DNA of 64,000 nt from Burkholderia sp. L27(2015) (GTDB lineage: Bacteria > Pseudomonadota > Gammaproteobacteria > Burkholderiales > Burkholderiaceae): the NCBI RefSeq assembly GCF_009765705.1, contig NZ_LMUX01000016.1:370837-434836 (forward strand). The letters run 5' to 3'. This document shows positions 37,601-45,720 of the stretch, piece after piece. The first letter of the stretch is position 1. Every line of letters begins with the position of its first letter. The position numbers and the translations under genes were made by a program. The notes below the pieces were generated by a model that was not told the origin of the DNA, ran no database searches, and was given only the letters and a program-made list of their open reading frames with translations.

Positions 37601-38138
37601 ATATCGAGAGCGCCTGCAATTGTGCAGGGCTCAAACCGGGCGTCCAGGCAAGAAACAGCAGAGGGCGGCCTGCGCGTTCGCGAGTCGCGTTCAACAGCTC
37701 GCGCCATCGCTGCGCCGGCAGGCTGGCCGGCAGGGGGCAACGAAAGCCGTCCACACCGGCGGCCACTAGCGCGCTCAATTGGTCGGCCCACCGTGGGTCT
37801 TGCTGGCTGCTGTCGGCGCCGTCGAAAGCGTCAGCCATTGCGATGCCGGGCGGCGGGGCAGGGGCAATATCGAGTAGCAGCGCTAGTCCGTGCTTTTTGC
37901 AGAGTTGGCTTAGTTGCGCTAGCGCATCATGACGTGACGGATCATGATGTGAGTCGGCCGCCGCAGCGCTTTCTCGCACCTCGGGGCTGGCAAACAACGT
38001 GGCGCTAGCGGCGCCTACCAGGAAGTGACCGAACCCGAGTTCGGCGCTGCGGCTTATCTGTTGTTCCAGATCGCCAAGTGCTGCGCCAAACCCTTCGGCA
38101 TAGGAGTGGGGAATGGTATCGACACAATAGATTCTCAA
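34638..38138 (-). CDS. glgE: Alpha-1,4-glucan:maltose-1-phosphate maltosyltransferase GlgE with long N-terminal extension
   Basis: A 1166-residue protein. The C-terminal 680 or so residues are GH13 family 3 Glg[14 protein letters not shown] in the N-terminal sandwich, [31 protein letters not shown] (nucleophile Asp near residue 876), [12 protein letters not shown] (catalytic Glu near 903) and [10 protein letters not shown]. It extends alpha-glucan by maltosyl units. Known GlgE enzymes have about 660-700 residues, so the first 470 residues are extra: they look like a second, degenerate amylase-type barrel ([33 protein letters not shown]) followed by an Asn/Gly/Ala/Ser-rich linker. The likely start is TTG at 38138, which has AGGA upstream. 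It lies 96 bp after glgA. Confidence 0.93.
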   Translation of the reverse strand: MRIYCVDTIPHSYAEGFGAALGDLEQQISRSAELGFGHFLVGAASATLFASPEVRESAAAADSHHDPSRHDALAQLSQLCKKHGLALLLDIAPAPPPGIAMADAFDGADSSQQDPRWADQLSALVAAGVDGFRCPLPASLPAQRWRELLNATRERAGRPLLFLAWTPGLSPAQLQALSICGFDGVFSSLPWWDFRGAWLAEEQQRLRALDAVLINPMSALAPQEFPLGEAAARRLLFCAAACADALLMPAGFEFGGDQRYDLSQDVIAANAWLAAHSAFPSAGSASSGGALSASARAKAADMPTQPASQLLGGVDGTMALLARTLTYPHDSMLVAINPSLDAEAHYPVERILSGLAPRTGAAGLIELPIPKLRDGGLRDDDPRDGASTNGASANGASMGNESMRGNSAPRELTRDTSGLETEAAHAHHRYTPVDTVSLAPGEVRLFRVVPASPVPRQVQRTKASERKAAQTALESALRAPRIAIENVQPTCDAGRFAVRRVVGACVTVEADAWMDGHDVLQVAVRWRPVGAKTWQEAPMRLLGNDRWRGEFALEQLGRYEFTIHAWYDPFATWLDEIAKKRAAGQDLILETEEGRLLALKLIEGAATGPHLTAELTQTLGTLAAALTRTDSGPPNRETRDTYLDLLLDPATRDALEAGGSRPFGVLHDRAYPVEAERLTAQFGSWYELFPRSQTSNPTQHGSFDDVIERLPAISAMGFDVLYFPPIHPIGKTHRKGRNNSLNAAPDEPGSPYAIGSHEGGHDALHPQLGDFESFERLLAAAAEHGLEIALDFAIQCSPDHPWLREHPEWFSYRPDGTVRYAENPPKKYQDIVNVDFYAGRTDDNADGKADGSLWQALRDTVVFWAARGVRIFRVDNPHTKPLPFWEWMIADVRAVYPDAIFLAEAFTRPKPMARLGKLGFSQSYTYFTWRNDKTELSTYLTELTQTPLREYFRPNFFVNTPDINPYFLHRSGRPGFLIRAALAALLSGLWGMYSGFEMCESEPLVVGDQVKEEYVNSEKFEIRPRDWQQPGNIVAEISKLNALRRNYPALRHHLGVRFYFASNDQVLYFARFTAPQDETTPGRFGDSVLLIAINLDPFNTQQANIELPLWEWGLPDDAALQVEDLMQGYRFVWNGKVQQITLNPQQLPFAVWQVSPIGPIRAEVTV

Positions 38139-38188
38139 AGCGTTTCCTATGAGGCGACACGAAACGAGGTAAGCCGCTAAGAGTGAGC

Positions 38189-38226
38189 CGCTTGAGGAGG
38201 AAAGCCCTGGTTCTCCCCCTCAAGCG
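38189..38226 (-). other. Inverted repeat between glgA and glgE
   Basis: CGCTTGAGG and CCTCAAGCG form a 9-bp perfect stem with an approximately 20-nt loop in the 96-bp gap between glgA and glgE. There is no T-run, so it is more likely a processing or stability element than a terminator. Confidence 0.5.
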
Positions 38227-38234
38227 ACGCCGGA

Positions 38235-39935
38235 TTACGCCAGCTTCAGGTTGCTGAAAACTTCATTGCCGGCCGTAGCCGGGGTGCGACGCGGCTTGCG
38301 CGTGCGCTCGCGAGGTGCGGTGACTGCGGCTGTAACCTCGGCCGTGACTTCCCCGGCGACCGCCGCAGCGACGGCACTCGACTCCATAGCGACCGCCGCA
38401 GCAACGGCACTCGGGTGCATGGCGGCCGCAACTTGCAAGACGGCCTCCTCAGTCTGCGCGAAGGCCCGGCTCACGGCGCCGGTCGTCAAGCTCGCATACA
38501 TCTGCACGTACTCCGAACCCGATGCATCCCAACTGAACTCGCCGCGCATGCCGTTACACAACAGCACTTGCCACACTGGCTCTTGCTCATAGACCGCCAC
38601 GGCGCGGCGTATTGCCCCCGCCATGTCGGACACGGTCTCACCGTCGAACAGGAAACCGGTCGCGCCGCTAACGGGTGTACCGTTCAAGCCCATATCGCGC
38701 ACCGTATCGATCATTCCACCCACTCGCGAGGCGATCGGCACGGTGCCATACCTCATTGCATAGACCGGCGTGAGACCGAAGGGTTCGAAGCGACTGCCGT
38801 GCAACAGCATGTCGCCGCCCGCATGCAACAGATGAGCGAGATCTTCTTCATAGCCGATATGGACCCCGACACGCCCGGGATACTGGGCTGCCAGCGCGCG
38901 CATGCCGTGCTCGATCGCGGCTTCGCCGCAGCCCAGCACGGCCACTTGTAGCTGCGCGTTTTCCGATAACAGGACCGCCAATGCCTCAAGTGCGACCTCC
39001 GCCATCTTCTGCGAGGTGAGTCGGCTGCCGTGCACGAGCAACGGGGCGCGCGCATCGATCGCAAGACCGAACGCGGTTTGCAGGCTGCGTTTGCACAGGG
39101 CTTTGCCCTCGCGGTTCGTCGCACTGTAGGTCTTGGGCAAGCTCGTGTCGCTCGCCGGATTCCATGCCTGCGCGTCGATACCGTTCGGGATTGCGCTCAA
39201 GCGGTCACGGCGGGAGACCAGCAATCCGTCTAACCCATGGCCAAATCGCGGCGTGAGAATTTCGCGAGCGTAGGAATGACTGACGGTCGTGACGTAATCG
39301 GCAAAGAGAATGCCGGCCTTCAGGTAGCTGACCTGGCCCCAGAACTCGACGCCATCGGCGCCGCGTGCAGTCGCGGGGACTCCGAGTTCGTCAGCCTGTT
39401 CCATGGGGAATACGCCTTGGAACGCCAGGTTGTGGATGGTCAGTACCGATGGCACCTTGACTGCACGTTCGCGCATGAGCAGCGGCGTGAGTCCGGCGTG
39501 CCAATCATGCGCGTGCACAACGTGCGGCACTTCCAGCGCTGTACCGCCCGCGGCGATATGCGTGGCGGCGTGACTCAAAGCCGCAAAGCGTAGCGCGTTG
39601 TCGGCGAAGTCGCGGCCGAATGCGTCGACATAAGGACCGCCGGCGCGATCGAACAAACTGTCATTGTCGACCAGCGCAACCGTCACGTCGGAATCGGGAA
39701 AGCGCCCGCAGAGTAAGTGTGACGGTGTTTTGCAGCCGGGCGGCGCGGGAATCTCGCCCATCTGGCGCAGGTTACGTGCGCTCGCCACCGCTTGCGGATA
39801 AGCGGGCATCAGCACGGTAACGTCGACACCTCGATTCTGCAGCGCGCTAGCCAGCCCGCTGACAGCATCACCCAATCCGCCGGTCTTGGCGAGCGGAACG
39901 GCCTCAGCGGCCACAAATAGGACTCTTGGATTCAA
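38235..39935 (-). CDS. glgA: Glycogen (starch) synthase GlgA
   Basis: A 566-residue GT5 enzyme. The N terminus MNPRVLFVAAEAVPLAKTGG has the ADP-glucose-binding K-x-G-G motif at Lys17. HAHDWHAGLTPLLM, TIHNLAFQGVFP, TVSHSYAREIL and the C-terminal-domain motif GSRFEPFGLTPVYAMRYG (catalytic Glu near residue 384) are all family-typical. It transfers glucose from ADP-glucose to glycogen. In mycobacteria a related enzyme can instead make maltose 1-phosphate for GlgE, which I cannot tell apart here. The last 90 residues are an Ala/Val/Glu/Thr-rich tail (SAVAAAVAMESSAVAAAVAG) that is not part of the enzyme fold. It is the first gene of the operon, 34 bp after a TGGCAC-N5-TCGC sequence. Confidence 0.95.
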   Translation of the reverse strand: MNPRVLFVAAEAVPLAKTGGLGDAVSGLASALQNRGVDVTVLMPAYPQAVASARNLRQMGEIPAPPGCKTPSHLLCGRFPDSDVTVALVDNDSLFDRAGGPYVDAFGRDFADNALRFAALSHAATHIAAGGTALEVPHVVHAHDWHAGLTPLLMRERAVKVPSVLTIHNLAFQGVFPMEQADELGVPATARGADGVEFWGQVSYLKAGILFADYVTTVSHSYAREILTPRFGHGLDGLLVSRRDRLSAIPNGIDAQAWNPASDTSLPKTYSATNREGKALCKRSLQTAFGLAIDARAPLLVHGSRLTSQKMAEVALEALAVLLSENAQLQVAVLGCGEAAIEHGMRALAAQYPGRVGVHIGYEEDLAHLLHAGGDMLLHGSRFEPFGLTPVYAMRYGTVPIASRVGGMIDTVRDMGLNGTPVSGATGFLFDGETVSDMAGAIRRAVAVYEQEPVWQVLLCNGMRGEFSWDASGSEYVQMYASLTTGAVSRAFAQTEEAVLQVAAAMHPSAVAAAVAMESSAVAAAVAGEVTAEVTAAVTAPRERTRKPRRTPATAGNEVFSNLKLA

Positions 39936-39980
39936 TCTCGGCTCCGTTTGGTTACACGCGGGTTTGTCCCTCTACTGATT

Positions 39981-39995
39981 GCGAGGATCGTGCCA
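39981..39995 (-). promoter_or_regulatory. Putative sigma-54 promoter of the glgA-treY operon
   Basis: On the minus strand the sequence is TGGCAC-GATCC-TCGC, with a perfect -24 element, correct GG-N10-GC spacing and a -12 that differs from TTGC at one base. The glgA ATG is at 39935. Confidence 0.65.
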
Positions 39996-40034
39996 GCTTG
40001 GGGGGCCAAAGTGAGAAATGCTCCAAAACCCTGA

Positions 40035-40046
40035 GTCCATATGGAC
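40035..40046. promoter_or_regulatory. 12-bp palindrome in the glgA upstream region
   Basis: GTCCATATGGAC is a perfect palindrome about 40-50 bp upstream of the glgA -24 element. It could be a second activator or repressor site. No known family was recognised. Confidence 0.35.
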
Positions 40047-40129
40047 GTTTCCACGGAAGGGCACAAGAGAACGGAACTGCCGAAAAAGAGGGGGTATGCC
40101 CGAGCATGTAAAAACTGCCTACATCGGTA

Positions 40130-40155
40130 GAACGTGCGAGGTCAAATTTACCGGG
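40130..40155 (+). promoter_or_regulatory. Putative shared enhancer element between divergent promoters
   Basis: GAACGTGCGAGG followed by TCAAATTTACCGGG closely resembles 50101-50121 (GAACGTGCAAATTTTACCGG), but with five extra bases in the centre. The similarity continues upstream (ACATC before both). It lies about 30-55 bp from the promoter at 40185 and about 135-160 bp from the glgA promoter. Confidence 0.4.
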
Positions 40156-40184
40156 TTGACCGCATGCCGTGGTTTTACATCGGC

Positions 40185-40200
40185 GGGCATGGCTTTTGCA
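40185..40200 (+). promoter_or_regulatory. Putative sigma-54 promoter of the 40299-41182 unit
   Basis: GGGCAT-GGCTT-TTGCA keeps GG-N10-GC, GGCA and TTGCA. It lies about 100 bp before the small peptide gene. The 363-bp gap 39936-40298 also holds the glgA promoter and the two elements listed beside it, and no other gene. Confidence 0.65.
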
Positions 40201-40298
40201 CTATTGAGCTTACCCAGGTCGGCGCGTTCGAATACTGACGAGGCGCTGAGCAAGCCGGCGACCCATACGCCGGTCAATTTACAGATAGGAGAGATGTC

Positions 40299-40373
40299 AT
40301 GCCTTACATACTAGGTTGGTTCATGGGTGTGCCCCTGATCGTGCTGGTTCTTCTTTTCCTTATTTTTCATTAA
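40299..40373 (+). CDS. 24-residue hydrophobic small membrane peptide
   Basis: The ATG at 40299 has AGGAGA eight bases upstream. The 24 codons encode MPYILGWFMGVPLIVLVLLF and then LIFH, which is a single membrane-spanning helix with very short tails, before a TAA at 40371-40373. The gene is too short for standard gene finders. It is 29 bp ahead of the next membrane protein gene and probably cotranscribed with it from the promoter at 40185. A role as a membrane-stress or accessory peptide is inference. Confidence 0.6.
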   Translation: MPYILGWFMGVPLIVLVLLFLIFH

Positions 40374-40402
40374 CCGCTTTCCATACCCACGAGGTCAATG
40401 AA

Positions 40403-41182
40403 ATGGCTACGATCCTGACTCAACCGCGCGCTTTGCGCATTTCTTGGGGCGCCGTGTTCGCCGGCGTCGTGTTATCGCTGGTGACGGTGATGATTCTTAA
40501 TTTGCTCGGTGCGGGAATTGGCGCGTCGGCGCTGGCACCACTCAAATACCAGAATCCGCTGAATGGTTTTGGCTACGCTACCGGCGCTTGGCTTTTGATC
40601 GTGTCGGTCATCGCCGTCGTGATCGGCTCGTACCTTGCCGGTCGCTGCGCCCCCGTGCTGGGCTGGCTACACGGCATTCTCGCGTGGGGCGTCATGACCA
40701 TGCTAGTGGTGTACGTGGCGTTTTCGCTGGCCGGTAGCGCCCTCAACGCCGCAGGTAACGTGGCGGCAGTGAGCGCCAACGTGGCGGGACAAATGGCGGG
40801 AGCGGCGGCCAACGGCGCTGCGGCGAACGGTGACGTCAACAACGGTGTCGTCACCAATGGGGCGGTCCAGTCCAACGCCCAGTCGCTTGCGAACGCCGCA
40901 AGTCAGCAGCTACAGCAACACGGCATCGATCCGAATGCGCCGCTGCAACCCCAAGCCGACGCGCAACTGCGTGTTGCGGCCGACACGGCAGCTCATAATG
41001 TCGCGCGCGCTACGTGGTGGGGATTTGCGTTGCTGGTGTTGGGCGCGATTATCGCGGCGGCAGCGGGTAATCTCGGCTTTCGTCATCAGCCGCTAGTGGA
41101 GGAAATGGGCGGCGCAGCGGTCGTTCCGACGGCTCGCGTTATGCCGGGCATGATGCGCAATGAGGTTGATCCCTTGCGTTAA
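40403..41182 (+). CDS. Hypothetical four-helix membrane protein (259 aa)
   Basis: The ATG at 40403 follows a GAGG sequence. Three hydrophobic segments lie in the first half (WGAVFAGVVLSLVTVMILNL, AWLLIVSVIAVVIGSYLAG, ILAWGVMTMLVVYVAFSLAG). An Ala/Asn/Gly/Val low-complexity region (ANGAAANGDVNNGVVTNGAV) and a Gln-rich helical region follow in the centre. A last helix (WWGFALLVLGAIIAAAAGNL) precedes a short cytoplasmic tail. The first helices resemble uncharacterised YrvD/YtrH-like or CAP-type small membrane proteins common in Burkholderiales, but I cannot name a domain. It is followed by a strong terminator. Confidence 0.78.
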   Translation: MATILTQPRALRISWGAVFAGVVLSLVTVMILNLLGAGIGASALAPLKYQNPLNGFGYATGAWLLIVSVIAVVIGSYLAGRCAPVLGWLHGILAWGVMTMLVVYVAFSLAGSALNAAGNVAAVSANVAGQMAGAAANGAAANGDVNNGVVTNGAVQSNAQSLANAASQQLQQHGIDPNAPLQPQADAQLRVAADTAAHNVARATWWGFALLVLGAIIAAAAGNLGFRHQPLVEEMGGAAVVPTARVMPGMMRNEVDPLR

Positions 41183-41236
41183 GGCGCGCTTAGGGTTGAG
41201 TAGGACGTACCTCGGCAGGACATATCACCTTGTGTT

Positions 41237-41286
41237 GCCCCGTGTCATTCGCGCAGCCATTGCTGTGGATGACACGGGGCTTTTTT
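41237..41286 (+). terminator. Rho-independent terminator after the 259-aa membrane protein
   Basis: A 12-bp stem GCCCCGTGTCAT/ATGACACGGGGC around a loop of about 20 nt is followed by TTTTTT. Confidence 0.92.
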
Positions 41287-41308
41287 ACGTGCGCCGGGGA
41301 ATACCTGC

Positions 41309-41325
41309 CGTGTAAAAAATACACG
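41309..41325. promoter_or_regulatory. Putative enhancer dyad (perfect 6-5-6 palindrome)
   Basis: CGTGTAAAAAATACACG is a perfect dyad CGTGTA-N5-TACACG about 145-160 bp upstream of the promoter at 41470. Its minus-strand reading GAACGTGTATTTTTTACACG resembles 50101-50121. Confidence 0.5.
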
Positions 41326-41469
41326 TTCGACTTTGGATTTCCAACACGCCAACACACGGGGTGACGCCGGCGGTAGTCATCAAAGGTTGGCCCCAATGGC
41401 CTGTGCACGGGGCCTTGCGAGGGTATCTGACCCCGCGGCAAGACTTATTCTGCAGGTGGCAATCAGGGC

Positions 41470-41485
41470 AGGAACGCGTCTTGCT
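41470..41485 (+). promoter_or_regulatory. Putative sigma-54 promoter of the 105-aa protein gene
   Basis: AGGAAC-GCGTC-TTGCT keeps GG-N10-GC and TTGC. The -24 element is imperfect. The start codon is at 41541, 56 bp downstream. Confidence 0.6.
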
Positions 41486-41540
41486 TAATAGAACGTAACA
41501 CCCGTCATCAGGCGGGTATATAAGCAAGAGGAGAGATGTT

Positions 41541-41858
41541 ATGGGCCGTCTCGGTTTTAGACTACGCGATATTGGCAGCTACCTGATGATCGCTATTGCA
41601 ACGAGCCTGTTCGTCGCCACGCATATGCAACGTAACGCCGCGTCGGCGGCGCAGGACGAGACACGATCCGCGGCCATGTCGCGTGAAGTGGGGGTCACCG
41701 GGGGCAGCAGCCATCCCAACGAGCGCCTTTGCATGCGCACCGGCGAGGAACGTGGCGGTGTATTCCAAGGCTCGACCCCGACTGCCGGCCCTTGCATGAT
41801 GGTTCATTGGGCGCCGACGGTATGGCACGGCCGCAAGCACTCGGTTGGCATCGTGTGA
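41541..41858 (+). CDS. Hypothetical membrane-anchored or exported protein (105 aa)
   Basis: The ATG at 41541 has GAGGAGAG upstream. A basic N terminus (MGRLGFRLRDIG) and a hydrophobic segment (SYLMIAIATSLFVATHM) form a signal anchor or signal peptide. The mature part contains two cysteines (RLCMRTGEERGG, TAGPCMMVHW) that could form a disulphide in the periplasm. No known domain is recognised. It sits behind a sigma-54-like promoter and an ACGTG-type dyad and lies 62 bp ahead of the BrkB-family gene, so the two may be cotranscribed. Confidence 0.75.
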   Translation: MGRLGFRLRDIGSYLMIAIATSLFVATHMQRNAASAAQDETRSAAMSREVGVTGGSSHPNERLCMRTGEERGGVFQGSTPTAGPCMMVHWAPTVWHGRKHSVGIV

Positions 41859-41920
41859 TTCCAGGGTCCCCGGCGTGAGGCGCCGTCGGTAATTTCTACA
41901 CTGCACAGCGGAAATCTCTG

Positions 41921-42886
41921 GTGACCCTCCTTATTCGCGCGAAGGCGATATTGCGTTGGTTCGTGATGCTGGCCCGAGCCCTGTTCGCGGCTGTCATGGG
42001 TTGGTCTGAGGATCACTGTTCTACGATGGCCGCAGCATTGGCGTTTTACGCGGCTTTTTCGCTGGCCCCTATGCTCGTGATTGTGATCGCCATCGCCGGT
42101 TTTTTCTTTGGGGCCGAAGCGGTTACCGGGCAGCTCTTCGGCCATATCCAAAGCCTCGTCGGCGCCGACGGCGCAAGCGTGATCCAGGCCACCGTGTCGA
42201 ACGCCTGGAAAGCGCGTAGCGCGGGCGGCAGTTGGGCCGCGCCACTGTCGGTGCTGGCTATCTTGGTAGGCGCTTCGGCAACCTTCGCCGAGCTCAACGC
42301 CTCCTTAAACCGTATTTGGCGGGTTACCGCCCCCGTGAGTGAATCGAGTTGGCTGGCCCTGCTGCGCATCCGCATGATTTCGTTCGGACTGGTCATTGGT
42401 TTGGGTTTTCTGCTGTTGGTGCTGCTGATAGCCGACGCAGCATTGGCGTTGGCCGGGCAATACCTGTGGAGTTGGAGTTCGGCTTCACTCGTGCTCAGCC
42501 AGGTATTCCAGTCGCTCTTTTCGTTGGTGTTCCTGGCTATCGCCTTCGGTGCCTTGCTCAAGATATTGCCCGACAAGACGATGCGCTGGGGGGACGTCGC
42601 GCTCGGCGGTATTGCTGCGTCCGTATTGTTTATCGGTGGCAAGGGACTCTTTGCGTTCTATTTATCGCGCGCCGGCACCGCCAACACCTTCGGTGCGGCC
42701 GGTGCGCTGGCAGTGATTTTGATGTGGTTGTTTTATTCGGCCGCGGTATTCTTGTTCGGCGCCGAATTGGCGGCATCCTGGTCACGGCTCAAGACTGAAG
42801 CGGTGAAACGGCATGCGGGATCCAACCCCCAACCCACACCTGAACTCAAGGTAGAACTCAAGGCCGAAGCTAAGGCAAGACCCTAA
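41921..42886 (+). CDS. YihY/BrkB family inner-membrane protein
   Basis: A 321-residue membrane protein of the YihY/UPF0761 family (sometimes called virulence factor BrkB, although the RNase BN label was in error). Family features are the first helix with the AAALAFYAAFSLAPMLVI segment, the FAELNASLNRIWRV loop, and the C-terminal helices ending in AVFLFGAELAASWSRL. About six helices are predicted. The polar tail is rich in Lys/Glu/Ala. It starts with GTG at 41921, which has GGAAA ahead. The molecular function of the family is unknown. It has no sigma-54-like sequence of its own and may be read from the promoter at 41470. Confidence 0.88.
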   Translation: MTLLIRAKAILRWFVMLARALFAAVMGWSEDHCSTMAAALAFYAAFSLAPMLVIVIAIAGFFFGAEAVTGQLFGHIQSLVGADGASVIQATVSNAWKARSAGGSWAAPLSVLAILVGASATFAELNASLNRIWRVTAPVSESSWLALLRIRMISFGLVIGLGFLLLVLLIADAALALAGQYLWSWSSASLVLSQVFQSLFSLVFLAIAFGALLKILPDKTMRWGDVALGGIAASVLFIGGKGLFAFYLSRAGTANTFGAAGALAVILMWLFYSAAVFLFGAELAASWSRLKTEAVKRHAGSNPQPTPELKVELKAEAKARP

Positions 42887-42934
42887 GAGGGATCCCAAGC
42901 TTGCTACCGAGCCTTTCTCCAAACCGCTGCGCGA

Positions 42935-44539
42935 TCAGATCTGACGACGCAACTCCGCGCTGGGCAATTTCAGCTGGCCACGATACTTGGTAACAGTGCG
43001 ACGGGCTACTACCACGCCGTGGCTAGCCAGCATGCGTGTGAGGTCGACATCGGATAGCGGCGTGCCGGCGTCTTCCGCTTCCACCATCCCTTTGAGCAAA
43101 GCGCGTACTGCTGCAGCCGAGCAGGTGCCGCCACTTTCGGTGGCCAGCTCGCGCGAGAAAAAGTGCTTGAATTCAAAAATACCGCGTGGTGTCGCCATGT
43201 ACTTGTTGCCGGTTGCACGCGAGATGGTCGACTCGTGCAAGTCCAGCAACTCCGCGCATTCGCGTAAGCCGAACGGTTTGAGTGCTGCATCGCCATATTC
43301 GAAAAAATTGCGCTGATGCGCCACGATCGTCTCGGCTACCCGCTGGATAGTCGAGAAGCGCTGCTCGACATTGCGCATCAACCAGCGCGCTTCCTGCAGC
43401 TCTTGCGCCAGCGGCGCGCGGTCCTTGCAATGGGCTTGCTTGAACAAGTCGGCATAAACCTGATTCAGCCGCGCGCGCGGTAACACCGCGGTATTGGTCG
43501 TTACCCGCCAGACTCCTTTGATCTTGCGCACGATGACGTCCGGCACCACATAGGTCACGCCACTATGGCCGTAACGCAGACCCGGTTTGGGATCGAGGCT
43601 GCGGATCAATTGAAACGCACCACGGATCTCGTCTTCACAACAACCGAGTACCCGTCCGACTTCGGTGTATTCGCGCCGCGCCAACTGATTCAGATAGCGA
43701 TCGATCAACTGCCCAGCGAGCTTCACGGTATGCGCAGCAACCCCATTGCCGGTATCGACTCCGGATCCGAGCGCCTGCAATTGCAAATGCAGGCATTCGG
43801 CCAGGTTGCGCGCCGCGATCCCGGGCGCGTCGAGCTGTTGCACGAGCTTGACGGCCATCGATAGCTCGCAATCGTCCGGTGGCGGATCGATCGGAAATGC
43901 TGCGGTCAATTCAGCCAGGTCCTGCCGCAGATAGCCATCGTCTTCGAGCGCTTCGATAACCAATTCGGCGAGCATACGATCGCGCTCGCTCAAGCGATAA
44001 TGAGTCAGCGCGCGATGCAAATGCTCTCGCAAGCTCAATTGCGCGGCCCGCCATTCGCCGGCATCGACGTAATCGTCGTCGCCATCGCCATTTTTGCGGC
44101 GTTCGTGTTTGGGGTAATCGGAGATATAGTCCGAGCCGGTCCCGGTGTCGCCATAGAGATCGCTGTCGTCACTTTGGCCGCTTTCACTATATGCCTCGAC
44201 ATCGGCGCTGTCGATCTCGGTGCTCGGCGTCAGCGATGGGTCCGTCTGCAATGCGGCATCTGCGTTTGAGAACGTGGCTTCTGGTTCGCCGGTCCGGTCA
44301 GGTCCAGCGTCGATGTCGGCGTGGGCGGACACGTTCGCGTCAGCGCTGTCTTCAGCGGCTGTGCCGGCTTCGTCTTCTTCCAGGAACGGATTGTTCGCCA
44401 GAGCTTGTTGCAGTTCCTGCGCCAGTTCGAGGGCCGATAACTGCAAAAGTTTGACCGATTGCTGCAGACGCGGCGTGAGCGTAAGGTGCTGTGTGGCCCG
44501 TAGGTCGAAGCTGGGCTGTCCCAATTTTTTTCTCCGCAT
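42935..44539 (-). CDS. rpoN: RNA polymerase sigma-54 factor RpoN
   Basis: A protein of about 534 residues with the sigma-54 layout. Region I at the N terminus is glutamine- and leucine-rich (LTPRLQQSVKLLQLSALELA, then QELQQALANNPFLEEDE). Region II is long and acidic. Region III carries the core-binding and DNA-binding parts, ending in the RpoN box ARRTVTKYRG. It directs RNA polymerase to -24/-12 promoters and needs an ATP-hydrolysing activator. The start at 44539 (MRRKKLGQPSFDLR) is chosen over the ATG at 44566 because AAGGG precedes it and because the putative sigma-54 promoter at 44578 would start transcription at about 44567. The location beside activators, not beside lptB or hpf, suggests a second rpoN copy, which I cannot confirm. 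Confidence 0.95.
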   Translation of the reverse strand: MRRKKLGQPSFDLRATQHLTLTPRLQQSVKLLQLSALELAQELQQALANNPFLEEDEAGTAAEDSADANVSAHADIDAGPDRTGEPEATFSNADAALQTDPSLTPSTEIDSADVEAYSESGQSDDSDLYGDTGTGSDYISDYPKHERRKNGDGDDDYVDAGEWRAAQLSLREHLHRALTHYRLSERDRMLAELVIEALEDDGYLRQDLAELTAAFPIDPPPDDCELSMAVKLVQQLDAPGIAARNLAECLHLQLQALGSGVDTGNGVAAHTVKLAGQLIDRYLNQLARREYTEVGRVLGCCEDEIRGAFQLIRSLDPKPGLRYGHSGVTYVVPDVIVRKIKGVWRVTTNTAVLPRARLNQVYADLFKQAHCKDRAPLAQELQEARWLMRNVEQRFSTIQRVAETIVAHQRNFFEYGDAALKPFGLRECAELLDLHESTISRATGNKYMATPRGIFEFKHFFSRELATESGGTCSAAAVRALLKGMVEAEDAGTPLSDVDLTRMLASHGVVVARRTVTKYRGQLKLPSAELRRQI

Positions 44540-44577
44540 GGCGCCCTTGTGAATCAAGGGCTTCATGTGCAGAGGGG

Positions 44578-44593
44578 TGCAAGTTGTATGCCA
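44578..44593 (-). promoter_or_regulatory. Putative sigma-54 promoter in front of rpoN (autoregulation)
   Basis: On the minus strand the sequence is TGGCAT-ACAAC-TTGCA, with a near-perfect -24/-12 match and exact GG-N10-GC spacing. The predicted start of transcription is about 44567, 27 bases before the chosen start codon. Confidence 0.7.
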
Positions 44594-44721
44594 GCGCTTA
44601 AAGCCTGCTATAACAAGGGGGAATCAAGGAGGGAGGCGGTGAGGCACGAAAAATGCGCAGGCGCGCCCGATAGCGCCATGTAAATTCTGCCCGCGATTGA
44701 AGCGATGACGCCCTGGGGCCA

Positions 44722-45720
44722 TCAGGTATTTTGAGTATCCGGTCCTTGATAGGCGAGCAAGCGGTTGTATAGCGTTTTAAGGCTGATGCCGAGCGCTTGT
44801 GCGGTTTGCTGCTTGTCGCCTTCGAAGTGTTCGAGCGTGGCCAAAATGATTTCACGCTGCGCATCGGCCAAGGTGGTGCCGATTGCGACATTCACGCAGC
44901 CCTCTGCGTGTGCGACCCGTTTGCTTCGATTCGCCAGGTAGGGATTGGGAATCTCGATCACGCGATCGGCGAGGATGAAAGCGCGGTGAACCGTATTCTT
45001 CAATTCGCGGATATTGCCAGGCCAATGATAGGTACGCATGGTTTCGAGCGCGCGCGTCGAAAATACCTTTTCGGCTTTTTCGGTGGCGTTGAAATGCTCG
45101 AGAAAATAATTCGCCAACAGCTCGATATCTTCCGTGCGTTCGCGCAGGGGTGGCACCTGCAGCGGAAATACCGCCAGCCGGTACAGCAAATCCTCGCGCA
45201 GCACGCCTTCCTGGACGGCTTGCAGCGGGTTACGGTTGGTGGCGGCGATGACCCGCACGTCGGCGACGATCAACTCGCTGCCGCCCACACGGTTGAACTT
45301 GCCGCTTTCCAGCACGCGCAATAACTTGATCTGCATCTCGGGCGCCATCTCGGTGATTTCGTCGAGAAACAGCGTACCGCCGCAAGCATGTTCGAAATAG
45401 CCGATTTGTTGTTGTATAGCGCCCGTGAAACTGCCTTTTTCGTGACCAAACAGTTCTGCCTCGATCAAGCCGGCCGGAATGGCGCCGCAGTTGACCGGAA
45501 TAAACGCCTGCTTATGCCGCGCGCTTTTATCGTGAATCGCTTTGGCGACCACTTCTTTTCCGGATCCGCTTTCGCCGGAAATCAGCACCGTTGCAAGGGT
45601 CTGTGCAACGCGCCCGAGCTGCCCATAGAGCTGTTCCATCGCGGGGCAATGGGTCTTGAGCAGGCCTAGCGACGACGCTGCGGGCTCGATTGACGGTTCT
45701 GGCACTTCTACACTGGACAT
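44722..45720 (-). CDS. Sigma-54-dependent activator without a receiver domain
   Basis: A protein of about 332 residues with an AAA+ sigma-54-interaction domain and a Fis-type HTH. Walker A is [14 protein letters not shown] is the sigma-54-contacting loop (a GAFTGA variant). Walker B is [10 protein letters not shown], and the arginine-finger region is [16 protein letters not shown]. The C-terminal HTH is [20 protein letters not shown]. There is no N-terminal receiver domain: only about 35 residues precede the AAA+ core when the ATG at 45720 is used. It may therefore be regulated by binding a small partner or be constitutive. An upstream in-frame start at 45927 would add a low-complexity FTYP repeat that is better read as the DNA repeat at 45751-45795. 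Confidence 0.9.
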   Translation of the reverse strand: MSSVEVPEPSIEPAASSLGLLKTHCPAMEQLYGQLGRVAQTLATVLISGESGSGKEVVAKAIHDKSARHKQAFIPVNCGAIPAGLIEAELFGHEKGSFTGAIQQQIGYFEHACGGTLFLDEITEMAPEMQIKLLRVLESGKFNRVGGSELIVADVRVIAATNRNPLQAVQEGVLREDLLYRLAVFPLQVPPLRERTEDIELLANYFLEHFNATEKAEKVFSTRALETMRTYHWPGNIRELKNTVHRAFILADRVIEIPNPYLANRSKRVAHAEGCVNVAIGTTLADAQREIILATLEHFEGDKQQTAQALGISLKTLYNRLLAYQGPDTQNT

